Source: Rhodobacter sp. TJ_12 (GTDB lineage Bacteria > Pseudomonadota > Alphaproteobacteria > Rhodobacterales > Rhodobacteraceae). From it: a stretch of 64,000 nt of DNA. The DNA is taken from assembly GCF_020023995.1 (NCBI RefSeq), contig NZ_NRRD01000015.1, positions 23,246-87,245 of the forward strand, written 5' to 3'. Under the pieces are notes generated by a model. That model made no database searches. It was given only the letters and a program-made list of their open reading frames with translations, and was not told the DNA's origin. Shown in pieces: positions 8,390-18,566 of this stretch. Made by a program: the position numbers and the translations under genes. The stretch's first letter is position 1; each line of letters begins with the position of its first letter.

Positions 8390-10183
8390 TTACCGCACTT
8401 TGACGGTGGTCAGCGGGTCACCCTCGGGCGACATCACATGGGTCGAGCAGGCAAGGCAGGGATCGAAACTGTGCAGCGTGCGCAGAATTTCGACGGGCTC
8501 TTCGGGACGCTCCATCTTGGTGTCCAAAAGCGAGGCCTCAAAGGCACCGATATTGCCTTGGCTGTCCCGGGGCGAGCCGTTCCAAGTGGTCGGCACGACG
8601 CATTGATAATTCTCGATGCGCCCATCCTTGATACGAACCCAGTGGCCAAGCGCGCCGCGCGGCGCCTCGGTCATGCCCACGCCCTTGGCCTCTTTCGGCC
8701 AGGTTTTCGGGTCCCATTTCTCGACATTCGCGGTGGAGCTGTCACCGTTTTTGATATTGGTGATCAGCTTGTCGAAGAAATGCTTCTGCAAACGCCCGCA
8801 ATACTCGGATTCAAGCGCCCGCGCCGCAGTGCGGCCCAGCGTCGAGAACAGCGCATTCACCGGCAGGTCCATGGTGCGCAGCAGCCCGTCGACTTGGTTT
8901 TTGATGTCTTCGTGCCCCTTGGCATACCCCACGATGTAGCGCGCCAGCGGCCCGACCTCCATCGCATGCCCGCGCCAGCGCGGCGCCTTGATCCAGGAAT
9001 ATTTCGCGCCCTCGTCGATTTCCTCGATATGGGTGCGGGTGCCTTTCAGGTTCGGGCCCAGTTCAAACTTGGGCGAGGTCTCCCCATCCCACGGATGCAG
9101 CCCCTTGCCCGGTTCGCCGTAGTCATACCACGAGTGATCGACGAATTCTTGGATCTGCTCGGGGTCGCGGGTATCGACATCATGCACCTCGTTGAGGTTG
9201 CCATTGATAATCGCACCGCGCGGCAGATGCAGTTGTTCGGGGCTGAAATCGTTCGGATTTTCAGGAATATCGCCATAGGCCAGACAGGCCCGCGACGACA
9301 GCCCGCCGCCGTAAAGCCAGTTCTTGTAGAAACCGCCAATCGCCACGACATCGGGCAGGTAGACGTTCTTGTTGAACTCGATGCAGCGGTCGATGATGGA
9401 GCTGACCATATTCAGCCGCTCCATATTGATCGCGCCCACCGCGCCCACGCCATGCACGTTGATCGCGCAAGGCACGCCGCCCACCAACCAGTTCGGATGC
9501 GGGTTCTTGCCGCCAAAGATCGTGTGGACCTTGACCACTTCCTTTTGCAGATCCAGCGCTTCCAGATAGTGTGTCGTCGCCATCAGATCGGCTTCGGGCG
9601 GCAGCAGATAGGCCGGGTTGTCCCAATAGCCGTTCTTGAACAGCCCGAGCTGCCCGGATTCGACGAATTTCTTCAGCCGATTTTGCACGTCACGGAAATA
9701 GCCGGGGGACGAGAGCGGGTGGCTCGGGCTCACCATCTGCTGCAACTCAGACGTCGCCTTCGGGTCGGCGCGAAGGGCATTGACAGGATTCACCCAATCA
9801 AGCGCGTGCAGGTGGTAGAAGTGCACGATGTGGTCGTGAATCTGCAGGTTAAGCTGCATGATATTGCGGATCGCATTCGCATTGTCGGGAATGGTGATCC
9901 CCAAGGCATCCTCGACCGCGCGCACCGAGGTCAGCGCATGGGTGCCCGTGCAAACCCCGCAGATACGCTCGGTAAAGGCCCAAGCATCGCGCGGATCGCG
10001 GCCTTTCAAGATGACTTCAAGGCCGCGCCACATGGTGCCGGTAGACACCGCATTGGTGATGATGCCTTCGTCGTTGACGTTCACTTCGCAACGCATATGG
10101 CCTTCGATCCGGGTGACCGGATCAACGACGACACGCTTGCCGGAATTGTCGAGGGTGAAGCCGTTCGGCGTTTGGGTCGTCAT
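8390..10183 (-). CDS. hupL: HupL, uptake [NiFe] hydrogenase large subunit
   Basis: A 597-residue group 1 large subunit carrying the NiFe(CN)2CO active site. The four metal-binding cysteines lie in [15 protein letters not shown] (about residues 76-90) and in [17 protein letters not shown] near the C-terminus. The last 15 residues ([15 protein letters not shown]) after the terminal His are the extension cleaved by HupD. HupL has no signal peptide and is exported bound to HupS. The stop lies 11 bp before hupC and the start 3 bp after the hupS stop. Length and motifs are typical of membrane-bound uptake hydrogenases. Confidence 0.98.
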   Translation of the reverse strand: MTTQTPNGFTLDNSGKRVVVDPVTRIEGHMRCEVNVNDEGIITNAVSTGTMWRGLEVILKGRDPRDAWAFTERICGVCTGTHALTSVRAVEDALGITIPDNANAIRNIMQLNLQIHDHIVHFYHLHALDWVNPVNALRADPKATSELQQMVSPSHPLSSPGYFRDVQNRLKKFVESGQLGLFKNGYWDNPAYLLPPEADLMATTHYLEALDLQKEVVKVHTIFGGKNPHPNWLVGGVPCAINVHGVGAVGAINMERLNMVSSIIDRCIEFNKNVYLPDVVAIGGFYKNWLYGGGLSSRACLAYGDIPENPNDFSPEQLHLPRGAIINGNLNEVHDVDTRDPEQIQEFVDHSWYDYGEPGKGLHPWDGETSPKFELGPNLKGTRTHIEEIDEGAKYSWIKAPRWRGHAMEVGPLARYIVGYAKGHEDIKNQVDGLLRTMDLPVNALFSTLGRTAARALESEYCGRLQKHFFDKLITNIKNGDSSTANVEKWDPKTWPKEAKGVGMTEAPRGALGHWVRIKDGRIENYQCVVPTTWNGSPRDSQGNIGAFEASLLDTKMERPEEPVEILRTLHSFDPCLACSTHVMSPEGDPLTTVKVR

Positions 10184-10186
10184 GGC

Positions 10187-11263
10187 TTACGCCTCCTCGT
10201 TCTTTTTCTGGGCACGTTTGAGCGCGGAGGCCGCGGCATGCACGGCCACGGCACCGCCCACCACGGCGGTGGTGGCAAAGCCGATTTGGTCCGCCGTCGC
10301 CTCGATCCCGAATTGCTTGATGCCGGTCACCCGCTCATAAAAGCCATTCTGATCCCAGAACCCGTCTTCCGAACAGCCAATACAGCCATGGCCCGATTGG
10401 ATCGGGAAGCTGACGCCTTCGTTCCAACGCACGGTCGAACAGGCGTTATAGGTGGTCGGCCCTTTGCAGCCCATTTTGTAAAGGCAATAGCCTTTGCGCG
10501 CGGCATCATCGTCCCATTGCTCGACGAACTGGCCCGCGTCGAAATGCGGACGACGATAGCATTTGTCGTGGATGCGCTGCGAATAGAACATTGCCGGCCG
10601 GCCTTGGCGGTCAAGCTCCGGCATCCGGTCGAAGGTCAGCATATAGGTGATGACGCCGGTCATCACCTCGGCAATCGGCGGGCAGCCGGGCACCTTGATG
10701 ATCGGCTTATCGGTGATGACCTTATGCACCGGGGTGGCTTGGGTCGGGTTCGGCGCGGCGGCCTGCACGCAGCCGTAAGAGGCACAGGCCCCCCAACTGA
10801 TGATCGCCTTGGCGTCTTTCGCAGCATGGCGCAGCTTTTCAACGAACGGCTTGCCGCCGGTGATGCAGAACATCCCGTCTTCATTCAGCGGCGGGTTGCC
10901 CTCGACGGCCAAGATGTAATTGCCTTTGTATTTGGCGATCGTATCCTCAAAGGCAGCTTCGGCGGCGTGACCCGCAGCGGCCATCAGCGTGTCGTCATAA
11001 TCGAGCGAAATCATCGACAGAACGACATCTTTTGCCAACGGATGCGCCGAGCGGATAAAGCTTTCCGAGCAACAGGTGCATTCCAGACCATGCACCCAGA
11101 TCACCGGGGTGCGCGGCTTCGTTTCCATCGCATGGGCGATTTTCGGCACGAAGCTGGGGCCAAGGCCCAGCGCCGCAGCGGTCAGCGAACAATATTTCAT
11201 GAAGCTGCGGCGGGTGATCCCCTGACGCCGCATGACGTCATAGAAGGTTTCGATTTGCGACAA
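10187..11263 (-). CDS. hupS: HupS, uptake hydrogenase small subunit with Tat signal (TTG start)
   Basis: A 358-residue Fe-S small subunit. The Tat signal has RRSFMK at residues 18-23 followed by [14 protein letters not shown]. The start is TTG at 11263: translation from it gives [14 protein letters not shown], the conserved family N-terminus, and an AGGGAGG ribosome site lies about 6 bases upstream. The longer open frame reaching 11524 runs through the promoter and into hypF and is not used. Cluster cysteines appear in [16 protein letters not shown] (proximal), in the central GACASYGC and CPP, and in [17 protein letters not shown] and [12 protein letters not shown]-terminal hydrophobic helix ([18 protein letters not shown]) anchors it to the membrane. 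Confidence 0.97.
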   Translation of the reverse strand: MSQIETFYDVMRRQGITRRSFMKYCSLTAAALGLGPSFVPKIAHAMETKPRTPVIWVHGLECTCCSESFIRSAHPLAKDVVLSMISLDYDDTLMAAAGHAAEAAFEDTIAKYKGNYILAVEGNPPLNEDGMFCITGGKPFVEKLRHAAKDAKAIISWGACASYGCVQAAAPNPTQATPVHKVITDKPIIKVPGCPPIAEVMTGVITYMLTFDRMPELDRQGRPAMFYSQRIHDKCYRRPHFDAGQFVEQWDDDAARKGYCLYKMGCKGPTTYNACSTVRWNEGVSFPIQSGHGCIGCSEDGFWDQNGFYERVTGIKQFGIEATADQIGFATTAVVGGAVAVHAAASALKRAQKKNEEA

Positions 11264-11465
11264 TTGTCCCTCCCTTGCCTGGGGTCGGCCAGATGTCCCA
11301 GGCGCGCCCTTGGTAAGCTTCCGATTGTGCCGATCAGCGGCCATCGGACCACCCGGAACTGACAAAATGTCGCAGAAAAAATTATATTTTAAAATCAATG
11401 TCGTGCGATTTGACTGCCGGAAATTTCCGGAAGACGTATGATCAATTATCTTTCCAAGATGGAAA
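11264..11465 (-). promoter_or_regulatory. hupS upstream control region
   Basis: About 200 bp between the hypF stop and the hupS start, clearly AT-richer than its surroundings in the middle. It holds a perfect 14-bp palindrome CCGGAAATTTCCGG (11417-11430) and a second inverted repeat TTTCCAAGATGGAAA (11451-11465). On the minus strand TTGGAA half-sites recur here and in the hypF tail. An AATCAA stretch near 11393 is one base off the IHF consensus, and in R. capsulatus hupS expression needs IHF and HupR. An AT-rich stretch (11376-11395) could hold the -10. No perfect TTG-N5-CAA HupR site was found by eye. Confidence 0.55.
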
Positions 11466-13700
11466 CTATTCTTCCAATTTTGCCACTGCCACAAGGGCTT
11501 GCCCCAGCGCCAAAGCGCCGTCATTTGCCGGAAGAGGCTGATGCTTCAATATGGCGCAGCCCGCCAGCTTTTCAACCATAAGCTGTAACATCAGCGCATT
11601 CTGGAACACCCCGCCCGACAGGGCGACCGCCTGCGCCGTGCCTTGAGCGATCAGAGTGCGCGCCCGTGCCGCAAAGGCCTCGGCCAGCGCGTCGTGCACG
11701 GCAAAGGCCAAGCCAGCCGGATCGCCACCCTGCGCCAGCGCCTGAAAAAGCGGGGCGGGATCAATCTCTTCGCCCGCCCCGGACAAGCGCAGCCGCGGGG
11801 CTTGCCCGGCCTCGGCCCGGCCCGCCAGCGCCTCCAGCCGCATCGCCGCCTCGCCCTCGTAACTTTGGCGGTCCGGGCACAGCCCCAGACAGGCCGCCAC
11901 CGCATCGAAAAGGCGCCCGGCACTGGAAGAGGGCGGCGCATTCAGCCCCTTGGCCACCATCGCGCGGGCGATCTCGCGCGGGGCGTTCGGAAACAGCGCA
12001 TCCGCCCAGCCCGACAGGCCCGCCGCATCCAGCCGCACCAGCGCATTGCGCCACGGCTCCATCTGCGCGCGATCCCCGCCAATCAGCGGCGCGGGTTTAA
12101 GCCAGGCGCAGCGCGCAAACCCCGCGTAATCGCCCAGCAGCAACTCGCCGCCCCAAACGGTGCCATCGGGGCCAAGCCCCAACCCATCCAGAATAATACC
12201 CACCACCTTGCCGCCCTCGCGCGGCCACTGGTTTTCGCCCATCACGGCGGCCAAATGCGCGTGATGGTGTTGCACCTCAATGAGCCGGAGCCCTTCGCGC
12301 GCGGCCCGCTCTGCCCCGTGGCGGCTGGCGCGGAAATCGGGGTGCAGATCCACCGCCACCGCTTGCGGCGCATGGTCAAACAGCGCCGCGTAATCGGCAT
12401 CGGCCTGCACAAAGGCCTCCCATGTCAGCGCCTCATCCAACGCGCCCAGATGGTGGCCCAAAAGCGCCTGCCCGTTCTTGATCAGGCACAGCGCCGCCTT
12501 CATTTGCCCGCCATAGGCCACGACCTGCGGCGCGTCCTCAAACCCCGGCGGCAGCGGCAAGGTGCCCGGCACTTGCCCGCGCGCGCGGCGCAACACCATC
12601 GGCGGGTCAACACGCAGCACGCTGTCATCCAGCCGCCGCGCAATCGTCCGGTCATGCATCACAAAAGCATCGGCAAAGGGGGCCAGTTTCTCGCGCGCCT
12701 CGTCATTGCCCACCACCTGCGGTTCGCCCGACAAATTGCCCGAGGTCATTACCAACACGCCCTGAAAGGCGTCCAGCAGCAGATGATGCAGGGGCGTATA
12801 GGGCAACATCACGCCCAATTCCGCCATGCCGGGCGCGACGCTGGCGGGCAAAGCGTCCCGGGCCGGCATCAGCACGATGGGGGCCGCAGGCTCTTTCAGG
12901 GCCGCAAGCGCCGCGGGCGACACGGTCACAATCCGGTCCAGATCGGCTTCGCGGCACATCAGGGCAAAGGGCTTGGCGGGGCGGCGCTTGCGGGCGCGCA
13001 ATTCGGCCACGGCACGCGGATTGGCGGCATCGCAGGCCAGATGAAAGCCCCCCAGCCCCTTGATCGCCAGAACCTCGCCCGCTTGCAGCCGCGCCACCGC
13101 CAAAGCAATGGCATCGCCCGGAACCTCGGCCCCGCCCACTTCCAGCCACAGGCGCGGCCCGCAAATCGGGCAGGCAATCGGCTGGGCATGAAAGCGCCGG
13201 TCGCCCGGGTTTTCATATTCGGCCCGGCAATCGGGGCACATCTCAAAGGGCGCCATCGTCGTGCGCGCCCGGTCATAGGGCAGGCTTTGCAAGATCGTGA
13301 AGCGCGGCCCGCAATGGGTGCAGTTGGTGAAGGCATACCCTCGCCGCCGCCCCTCCCCCCGAATTTCAGCCAAACACTCCGGGCAGGTGGCGGCATCGGG
13401 GGTCACCCGTGTCTCGGCCCCCGGCCCGCCCGAGGCGATGATTTCGAAGCCTTTCGGCGGGGCTTCGAAAACCGCGACCGTTACCTCAACCGCATCGACA
13501 CGCGCCAGCGGCGGTGCCTCGGCCTTTAGCGCGGCAACCAGATCATCCGGTGCGCCCAGCACGCGGATCAGCACGCCCTCGGCATCGTTTGACACCGTGC
13601 CCCGCAACCCCTGCGCCTGCGCCAGTTGCCACACGAAGGGGCGAAACCCCACGCCCTGCACCTGTCCGCGCACACGGATCTGCCAGCCTTGCTGTTTCAT
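11466..13700 (-). CDS. hypF: HypF carbamoyltransferase
   Basis: A 744-residue HypF, which converts carbamoyl phosphate into the cyanide ligands of the NiFe site together with HypE. Domains in order: acylphosphatase (residues about 6-90, [16 protein letters not shown]), two zinc-finger units ([21 protein letters not shown] and CPICG, about 105-180), a YrdC-like domain (about 195-375, [15 protein letters not shown]) and a Kae1-like carbamoyltransferase (from about 395, with [15 protein letters not shown] and ALSGGVFQN). It lies between hupV and hupS on the same strand, the Rhodobacter arrangement. Its 3' end borders the hupS control region. Confidence 0.97.
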   Translation of the reverse strand: MKQQGWQIRVRGQVQGVGFRPFVWQLAQAQGLRGTVSNDAEGVLIRVLGAPDDLVAALKAEAPPLARVDAVEVTVAVFEAPPKGFEIIASGGPGAETRVTPDAATCPECLAEIRGEGRRRGYAFTNCTHCGPRFTILQSLPYDRARTTMAPFEMCPDCRAEYENPGDRRFHAQPIACPICGPRLWLEVGGAEVPGDAIALAVARLQAGEVLAIKGLGGFHLACDAANPRAVAELRARKRRPAKPFALMCREADLDRIVTVSPAALAALKEPAAPIVLMPARDALPASVAPGMAELGVMLPYTPLHHLLLDAFQGVLVMTSGNLSGEPQVVGNDEAREKLAPFADAFVMHDRTIARRLDDSVLRVDPPMVLRRARGQVPGTLPLPPGFEDAPQVVAYGGQMKAALCLIKNGQALLGHHLGALDEALTWEAFVQADADYAALFDHAPQAVAVDLHPDFRASRHGAERAAREGLRLIEVQHHHAHLAAVMGENQWPREGGKVVGIILDGLGLGPDGTVWGGELLLGDYAGFARCAWLKPAPLIGGDRAQMEPWRNALVRLDAAGLSGWADALFPNAPREIARAMVAKGLNAPPSSSAGRLFDAVAACLGLCPDRQSYEGEAAMRLEALAGRAEAGQAPRLRLSGAGEEIDPAPLFQALAQGGDPAGLAFAVHDALAEAFAARARTLIAQGTAQAVALSGGVFQNALMLQLMVEKLAGCAILKHQPLPANDGALALGQALVAVAKLEE

Positions 13701-13759
13701 CTTGCCCTAAACATCCCCGGCGCCGGGAACGCACCCCCGGCTTGGCCTGCGCCCCAGTC

Positions 13760-15190
13760 TCAATGGACTGTGCAGACCATGCAAGGGTCGAAACTGCGCA
13801 CGATATGCTGCACCGCCACCGGCGTGTCTTCTCCCTCGGCCACGGGCGCGCCCACCAGTGCCGTCTCTAGCGGGCCGGGCACGCCCTGCGCATCGCGGGG
13901 CGAAAAATTCCACGTCGTCGGGGCGATGATCTGGTACGAGGCGATCTTGCCCCCCTCGATCCGCACCCAATGGCCCAGCGCGCCGCGTGCGGCCTCCACA
14001 AGGCCCGCCCCGCTGGCCGTTTCGGGCAAGGCGGCGGTCCGCATGAAGACCGCCTCGGTGTCGATCTCGCGCGCCCAGTGTTCCATCAAAATTTGCGTGC
14101 GCGCGAGTTCCAAAAGCCGCCCAGCGACCCGCGCCAGCACGCCGCCGCCCGCCAGCGCCACAGCCAGCGGATGCCCGTCCACGATCTGGCGCGCCAACGC
14201 GCCAACCTCGACCGGCTCGCCCCCCAGACGCGGGGCCTTGCACCATGTATAAGCGGTTTCGCGCATCGTCTCATCGGGGGTCGTCTGGCCCTTGAACGGA
14301 TGCGCCGCCCCGCCCAGCATCCAAGCATGGCTTGGATCTTCGATGATCGCGGCTTGATCGACCGGCCCGCGCCGCCCCGCACGCCAAAGACCCGGCGCAA
14401 ACCCATGCCCCTCGGCCAGTTCATAGGCCCCAAAGCTCAGATAACGGCCCGCCCCGCGCCCCATGGCCGCCAAATCCGTATCGGCGGCGATCTCCAAAAA
14501 CAGCCCGACATCGCCCCCGGTCCAGCCCATCAGCGCGGCGGGGCTATCAAGCGCACAGAAATCTTCAAGCGCGCCACCGAAGACATCGCGTTCCAGATAT
14601 TTACGAAACTGGCGTAGCGCGGTTTCGATCCGCAGCTTGTCGCGCGGCCCCGGCGCGCGGGTCACGCCCCCCGGTTGCAGCGCCAGCGTATGCGGCCACT
14701 TGCCCGCCATCAGCCCCAAAATATGCATCAGATCGGTGCGCGCCGCGATGGCCGCACGCCCCGCCGCGCCATTGATCGCGGCAAACCGATCTACCGCGCG
14801 CTCATACCACCCCCGGCCCGCATAACAGGGGCGGGTGAAATCGGGCATGAAGAACAGATTGAAGTGAAACAGATGGTCCGAAGCGTTTTCAACCGCGTGG
14901 ATCAGCGCCGCCATCGCCGCGCCTTGCGGCGTTGGCATGACCCCGGTCGCCGCCGCCAAGGCCCGCGCTGCCGCCGCCGATTGCGAGATCGAGCAGATGC
15001 CGCAAATGCGCGGCGTCAGCGTCAGCGCGTCGGAGGGCGCGCGGCCCTCCAGCATCCGCTCAAACCCACGGTAAAGCGGGGCATTGACCTGCGCCGAGAC
15101 CACCTTGCCATCGGCCAGATCCAACTGCACCTCAAGATCGCCCTCGACGCGGTTGAACGGCCCCACGACCAGCCTTGGTGTATCGCTCAT
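13760..15190 (-). CDS. hupV: HupV, H2-sensing regulatory hydrogenase large subunit
   Basis: A 476-residue group 2b sensor large subunit. L1 is RICGICSISQSAAAARA and the protein ends exactly at SFDPCMVCTVH. There is no C-terminal extension, so no endopeptidase is needed, a hallmark of regulatory hydrogenases. The start MSDTPRLVVGPFNRVEG is chosen because its ATG overlaps the hupU stop (ATGA). HupUV detects H2 in the cytoplasm and controls HupT. In L1 the usual His is replaced by Gln (ICSISQS), as is common in sensor hydrogenases. Confidence 0.95.
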   Translation of the reverse strand: MSDTPRLVVGPFNRVEGDLEVQLDLADGKVVSAQVNAPLYRGFERMLEGRAPSDALTLTPRICGICSISQSAAAARALAAATGVMPTPQGAAMAALIHAVENASDHLFHFNLFFMPDFTRPCYAGRGWYERAVDRFAAINGAAGRAAIAARTDLMHILGLMAGKWPHTLALQPGGVTRAPGPRDKLRIETALRQFRKYLERDVFGGALEDFCALDSPAALMGWTGGDVGLFLEIAADTDLAAMGRGAGRYLSFGAYELAEGHGFAPGLWRAGRRGPVDQAAIIEDPSHAWMLGGAAHPFKGQTTPDETMRETAYTWCKAPRLGGEPVEVGALARQIVDGHPLAVALAGGGVLARVAGRLLELARTQILMEHWAREIDTEAVFMRTAALPETASGAGLVEAARGALGHWVRIEGGKIASYQIIAPTTWNFSPRDAQGVPGPLETALVGAPVAEGEDTPVAVQHIVRSFDPCMVCTVH

Positions 15191-16185
15191 CGATGCCCCT
15201 TCGGTTTGCGGATCGTCGGCGTGACCGCGACACGCGGCGCGACCGCATTCTTGGCGAGCCTCTCGGGCGTCGCCGCTTTCGACAGTGAGGCCAGCGCCAT
15301 AAACCACGCCTTGGGCATATCAGACGGCAGCCCGACCGGGATGCCCGCGACTTTCGGCGTTTCGGTGAACGGGTGGCCCGGTTCTTCGAATTCCGGCGCG
15401 GTGCAGGCGATGCAGGGGTAACCGCCGCGCGTGCACGACCCCTCGCCGTTCCACGGACGGATGTTGCAATCGCCCACCGCCTGCGTGCCCACACAGCCCA
15501 GATGCTCCATCATGCAGCCATGATCCGAAAGCGTCACCGCCGAGGCCTTGTATTCGTAATATTCGTTTTTCGGGCAGCCGTGATGGATCAAATGCTGGGC
15601 ATAGAAAAGCGGCCGCCCCAGCGGATCAAGGTCTTTCTCCGCCAGACGCCCCGCCGCGATCAGCATCAGCGTTTCGGCCACCCAGCCCGGATGCGTCGGG
15701 CAGCCCGAGACATTGACGACCGGCAGGCCCGCGCGGGCACGGAAATCGGCGCTTAGCACCCCGCCCGGATGCGCCCCGTCATACGACAGCCCCACCGCAT
15801 CGGAGGGGTTCCCCCCCGCCGAGGTCACGCCGCCATAGGTGGCACAAGTGCCAATACCAACCACATGTTGCGCCATCGGGGCCAGCGCGCGCACCCAATC
15901 CAGCATCGACCGACCGGTGCCCGACACCATCTGAAACCGCCCTGTGCCCAGCGGTCCGCGCGCAATCGCACCTTCGACGGCCAAGATATCAAGCGGCGTC
16001 TCGCCCCGTTCCACCGCCGCCAAAAGCGCCGCCACCTCGGCCCCGCTTTGCAGGCTCAGCGCCGGATGCCACAGGAATTCCAGCCCGGCACCGGACAGGG
16101 TTTCCAGAAAATCGGGCGCCTCGGCGCAAAGGGCCGACATGGTGCAGCCGCCGCAGCCCGCCGCCTGTAACCAAAGTATATTCAT
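15187..16185 (-). CDS. hupU: HupU, H2-sensing regulatory hydrogenase small subunit
   Basis: A 332-residue small subunit starting [19 protein letters not shown], so it lacks a Tat signal and stays in the cytoplasm. Cluster ligands are seen in GCGGC, GTCATYGG, HPGWV, CPKNEYYEYK, CMMEHLGC and CIACTAPEFE. It is coupled to hupT upstream and hupV downstream by 4-bp overlaps, so the sensor and its kinase are made together. Family knowledge says the sensor tolerates oxygen through a narrow gas channel, which cannot be judged here without a structural alignment. Confidence 0.95.
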   Translation of the reverse strand: MNILWLQAAGCGGCTMSALCAEAPDFLETLSGAGLEFLWHPALSLQSGAEVAALLAAVERGETPLDILAVEGAIARGPLGTGRFQMVSGTGRSMLDWVRALAPMAQHVVGIGTCATYGGVTSAGGNPSDAVGLSYDGAHPGGVLSADFRARAGLPVVNVSGCPTHPGWVAETLMLIAAGRLAEKDLDPLGRPLFYAQHLIHHGCPKNEYYEYKASAVTLSDHGCMMEHLGCVGTQAVGDCNIRPWNGEGSCTRGGYPCIACTAPEFEEPGHPFTETPKVAGIPVGLPSDMPKAWFMALASLSKAATPERLAKNAVAPRVAVTPTIRKPKGHR

Positions 16186-17663
16186 GCGCCCTCGTCTTCT
16201 TTGCCGCTGGTGCCTTTACGGTCCGCCCCCGGCACGGGTGGCAAGCCTTCGGGGCCCGGTGCCGCAGGGGCGGCGCGCGGCGCCAACCAATCCAGCGGCG
16301 CGGCTTCGCCGCCCCCGTTGGCCAAATCCAGATCGAAACAAAAACAGGCCCCGCCCAAGGGGCTTTCAGGCTCCAGACGCAACCGTCCGCCATGTTCCTC
16401 GACGATCTTGTAGCTGATCGACAGGCCAAGCCCCGTGCCCTTGCCCACCGCCTTGGTGGTGAAAAACGGATCGAAAATCGTTGCCGCCACGGCGTCGGAA
16501 ATCCCCGGCCCATTGTCGCAAACACAAAGTTCCCCGCGCCCGCCCGTATCGCGCGCCTCGATCCGGATGCGCGCCCCGCCCAGATCCTCCAGCGCATCAG
16601 AGGCGTTTTGCACGAGGTTCATCACCACTTGCTGAATATGGCCGGGCCGCCCCCGCACAATCAGTTCCGGCAGCCCCGCAAAGCTGATATCGACCAGCGT
16701 TTTCGATCCGCGCTGCACCCAATCCGCCGCGACCTGGGCAACCGCGACGAGATCGAAATCGACCATCTCGCCGCTGCCCTCGGCAGACAGGCGGCGCAAA
16801 TCCTCGACGATATCGCGCACCCGCTCGGCCCCGTCGCGCGCGCCCTCGATGGCGGTGCGCAGGTTTGTCACCTCCCGGTCGAGTTTCATCTCATCGCGCA
16901 GGGCAATCAACTCTTCCCGGCTTGCCCCGTTTTGCACGGCGGCAAAATAGGCTTCGAATTTGCCCGCATAGCGTTCCAGCGCATGCGCATTGGCGTAAAC
17001 AAAAGAAATCGGGTTGTTGAGTTCATGCGCCACGCCCGCCAGCAACCGCCCCAAAGAGGCCAGCTTTTCATTGCGCACAAGTTGCGCTTGCGCGGCAATC
17101 AGCGCCTCGTGACTGCTTTCAAGCTGCGAATAGGCTTGGCGCAATTCGCCCAAAGGGCGGCCCGTCAGCACATAGCCGATGATGCGCTCGCGTTCATCGC
17201 GGCGCGGACTGATCGACAATTCCAGCGGCGCGGGCCCATCGGGGCCGATTAACGCGGCTTCGATCGTCACCGTGGTGCGCCCGTTCGTGGCCTCTGCCAT
17301 CGCGCGCTCGATCTGCGCGACCGAGGCGGGCTCGAACATCTGCGGCAAGGCGCGCCCGGCCCAAGCCCCCGGCGGCTGTCCTGTCAGCGCATCGACCGAG
17401 GCCGAAGTTTCCAGCACCTCCCCCGCGCGCGAGGCCACAATCAGCGCATCGGAAACCGAGGCCAAGATCGACCCAAGGAAAGACCGCAAATCCTCAAGCT
17501 CGTGGTTTTGCCGCTCCAGCCGTTCTTGATAATCGACCAGCTCTGCCCAAGTGCGGTCCACCGCCGACAGAACCTCGCTCCAGACTTCGTCACCGGTTTC
17601 AGGCGGCAACAGCGTGCCGAGCCGGGCCGGGTCGAGACTGGGCGTGCTATCCTTGAGGCTCAT
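16182..17663 (-). CDS. hupT: HupT, soluble histidine kinase of the H2-sensing system
   Basis: A 493-residue kinase with no membrane segment. Residues about 45-170 form a PAS-like sensory part. The H-box is [15 protein letters not shown] with His213. N-box ([12 protein letters not shown]), G1 (CDNGPGISD), F-box (FDPFFTTK) and G2 ([14 protein letters not shown]) motifs follow. The start [10 protein letters not shown] is preferred over an ATG 10 codons upstream because AGGA lies 5-6 bases before it. In R. capsulatus HupT phosphorylates HupR when H2 is absent, silencing hupSL. HupUV bound to H2 shuts HupT off. The C-terminus is a Pro/Ala/Gly-rich tail. Confidence 0.95.
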   Translation of the reverse strand: MSLKDSTPSLDPARLGTLLPPETGDEVWSEVLSAVDRTWAELVDYQERLERQNHELEDLRSFLGSILASVSDALIVASRAGEVLETSASVDALTGQPPGAWAGRALPQMFEPASVAQIERAMAEATNGRTTVTIEAALIGPDGPAPLELSISPRRDERERIIGYVLTGRPLGELRQAYSQLESSHEALIAAQAQLVRNEKLASLGRLLAGVAHELNNPISFVYANAHALERYAGKFEAYFAAVQNGASREELIALRDEMKLDREVTNLRTAIEGARDGAERVRDIVEDLRRLSAEGSGEMVDFDLVAVAQVAADWVQRGSKTLVDISFAGLPELIVRGRPGHIQQVVMNLVQNASDALEDLGGARIRIEARDTGGRGELCVCDNGPGISDAVAATIFDPFFTTKAVGKGTGLGLSISYKIVEEHGGRLRLEPESPLGGACFCFDLDLANGGGEAAPLDWLAPRAAPAAPGPEGLPPVPGADRKGTSGKEDEGA

Positions 17664-17793
17664 GGGATCCTGCGCCGCAAAACAAGAAAACAAACATCGG
17701 CGTCACATCCAGCATATCCCGGACGCGCCATGAAGCAAGAGCCGTGCGCGCACAACTTTAAGCTTACCCGCCGAACAGGGCCCAAACAGCGGC

Positions 17794-18027
17794 CTAATTC
17801 AGCGCGTCCGGCGGCACACAGGCCAGGTCAATCGCGGAAAGGATTTCTGCAGCCTCTTCCGGGTCAAGCCTGTCCCAAGCCATGCCCGCATGAACGGTAA
17901 CGTAATCGCCAAGGCGGGGCGGATCGATCATCGCCACCGAAATCCGGCGCACCACGCCCTCTAGCGTGACCTGCGCCATCTGGCCCTCGAACAGCGCCTC
18001 GATCTGCACGGGCCTTCCCATACACAT
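17794..18027 (-). CDS. Third HypC/HupF-family chaperone, next to hoxH
   Basis: A 77-residue HypC-like protein starting MCMGRPVQIEAL, with the N-terminal Cys after Met that binds the Fe(CN)2CO unit. Features such as GDYVTVHAGMAWDRLDPEEAAEIL match HypC. The start is set by the MC motif; the longer frame overlaps the upstream protease gene. It begins 8 bp after the protease stop, in the order hoxH-protease-hypC, so it is probably dedicated to the HoxH-type large subunit. Because HoxH has no visible intact partner, its present use is uncertain. Confidence 0.88.
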   Translation of the reverse strand: MCMGRPVQIEALFEGQMAQVTLEGVVRRISVAMIDPPRLGDYVTVHAGMAWDRLDPEEAAEILSAIDLACVPPDALN

Positions 18028-18035
18028 GCCGCGGC

Positions 18036-18566
18036 CTATTCCGCCGCCGGACGCAGATCCGACTCGGCTGGCGGAACGATGGTTTCGGCGCCACCTGTCT
18101 GGGCGGCTTGCCACTGCGCCAGATCGGGGGAGGACAGCAACGGAATGAGAAAGCCCCAAGCATCGGCAAGGTTGGACAACGCCTGCGGGCTAAGCAGTTC
18201 CTCTAGCTCAAACGACTCGCCGCGCAGGCACAAAACGAAGGCCGGCGGCGGCGCATCGTTCATCACCTGACGATAGGCCTCCAGCACCGTTTCAGGGCCG
18301 ACGCCATGGCTTGTATGGGTCATCATCCGGCGCGGCCCGGTCTGCGCAAAGACATAGGGCCCCGGCGTGGCGCGCCCGGCATCGATGAACAAGATCAAGT
18401 CCTGTCCCACCAGATCGAGCGCATGTTCCACCTGCAACTGAAACTCTTCGATCAGTGTCAGATGGGTCCAGCCCGCCGCCGCGATCCGCGCCGCCAGCCG
18501 CGGCCCCAGCCCGTCATCGCCGCGGGTCTCGTTGCCCCAAGCGAAAACGGTCACGCGCGGGCTCAT
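18036..18566 (-). CDS. hoxW: HoxH-type hydrogenase maturation endopeptidase
   Basis: A 176-residue protein of the hydrogenase protease family. The start MSPRVTVFAWGNETRGDDGLGP carries the family GNxxRxDDGxG motif, with an Asp taking the place of the usual nickel-sensing Glu as in HoxW/FrhD-type proteases. LILFIDAGRA supplies the second acidic residue and MMTHTSHGVGPE a histidine pair in the third ligand region. The ATG overlaps the hoxH stop (ATGA). It would cut the roughly 36-residue tail of HoxH. The symbol is given by position and motif only. Confidence 0.82.
   Translation of the reverse strand: MSPRVTVFAWGNETRGDDGLGPRLAARIAAAGWTHLTLIEEFQLQVEHALDLVGQDLILFIDAGRATPGPYVFAQTGPRRMMTHTSHGVGPETVLEAYRQVMNDAPPPAFVLCLRGESFELEELLSPQALSNLADAWGFLIPLLSSPDLAQWQAAQTGGAETIVPPAESDLRPAAE

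Noticed and set aside
8438..11362. A very long plus-strand frame opposite hupL and hupS
   Set aside because: It is antisense to two firmly identified genes; long open antisense frames are expected in GC-rich DNA.
11264..11465. A sigma-54 promoter for hupS
   Set aside because: No TGGCAC-N5-TTGC match was found, and HupR lacks the GAFTGA motif needed to work with sigma-54.
11264..11524. A longer HupS starting inside hypF
   Set aside because: The extension crosses an AT-rich promoter-like region with palindromes. The conserved Tat leader starts at the TTG with a good ribosome site.
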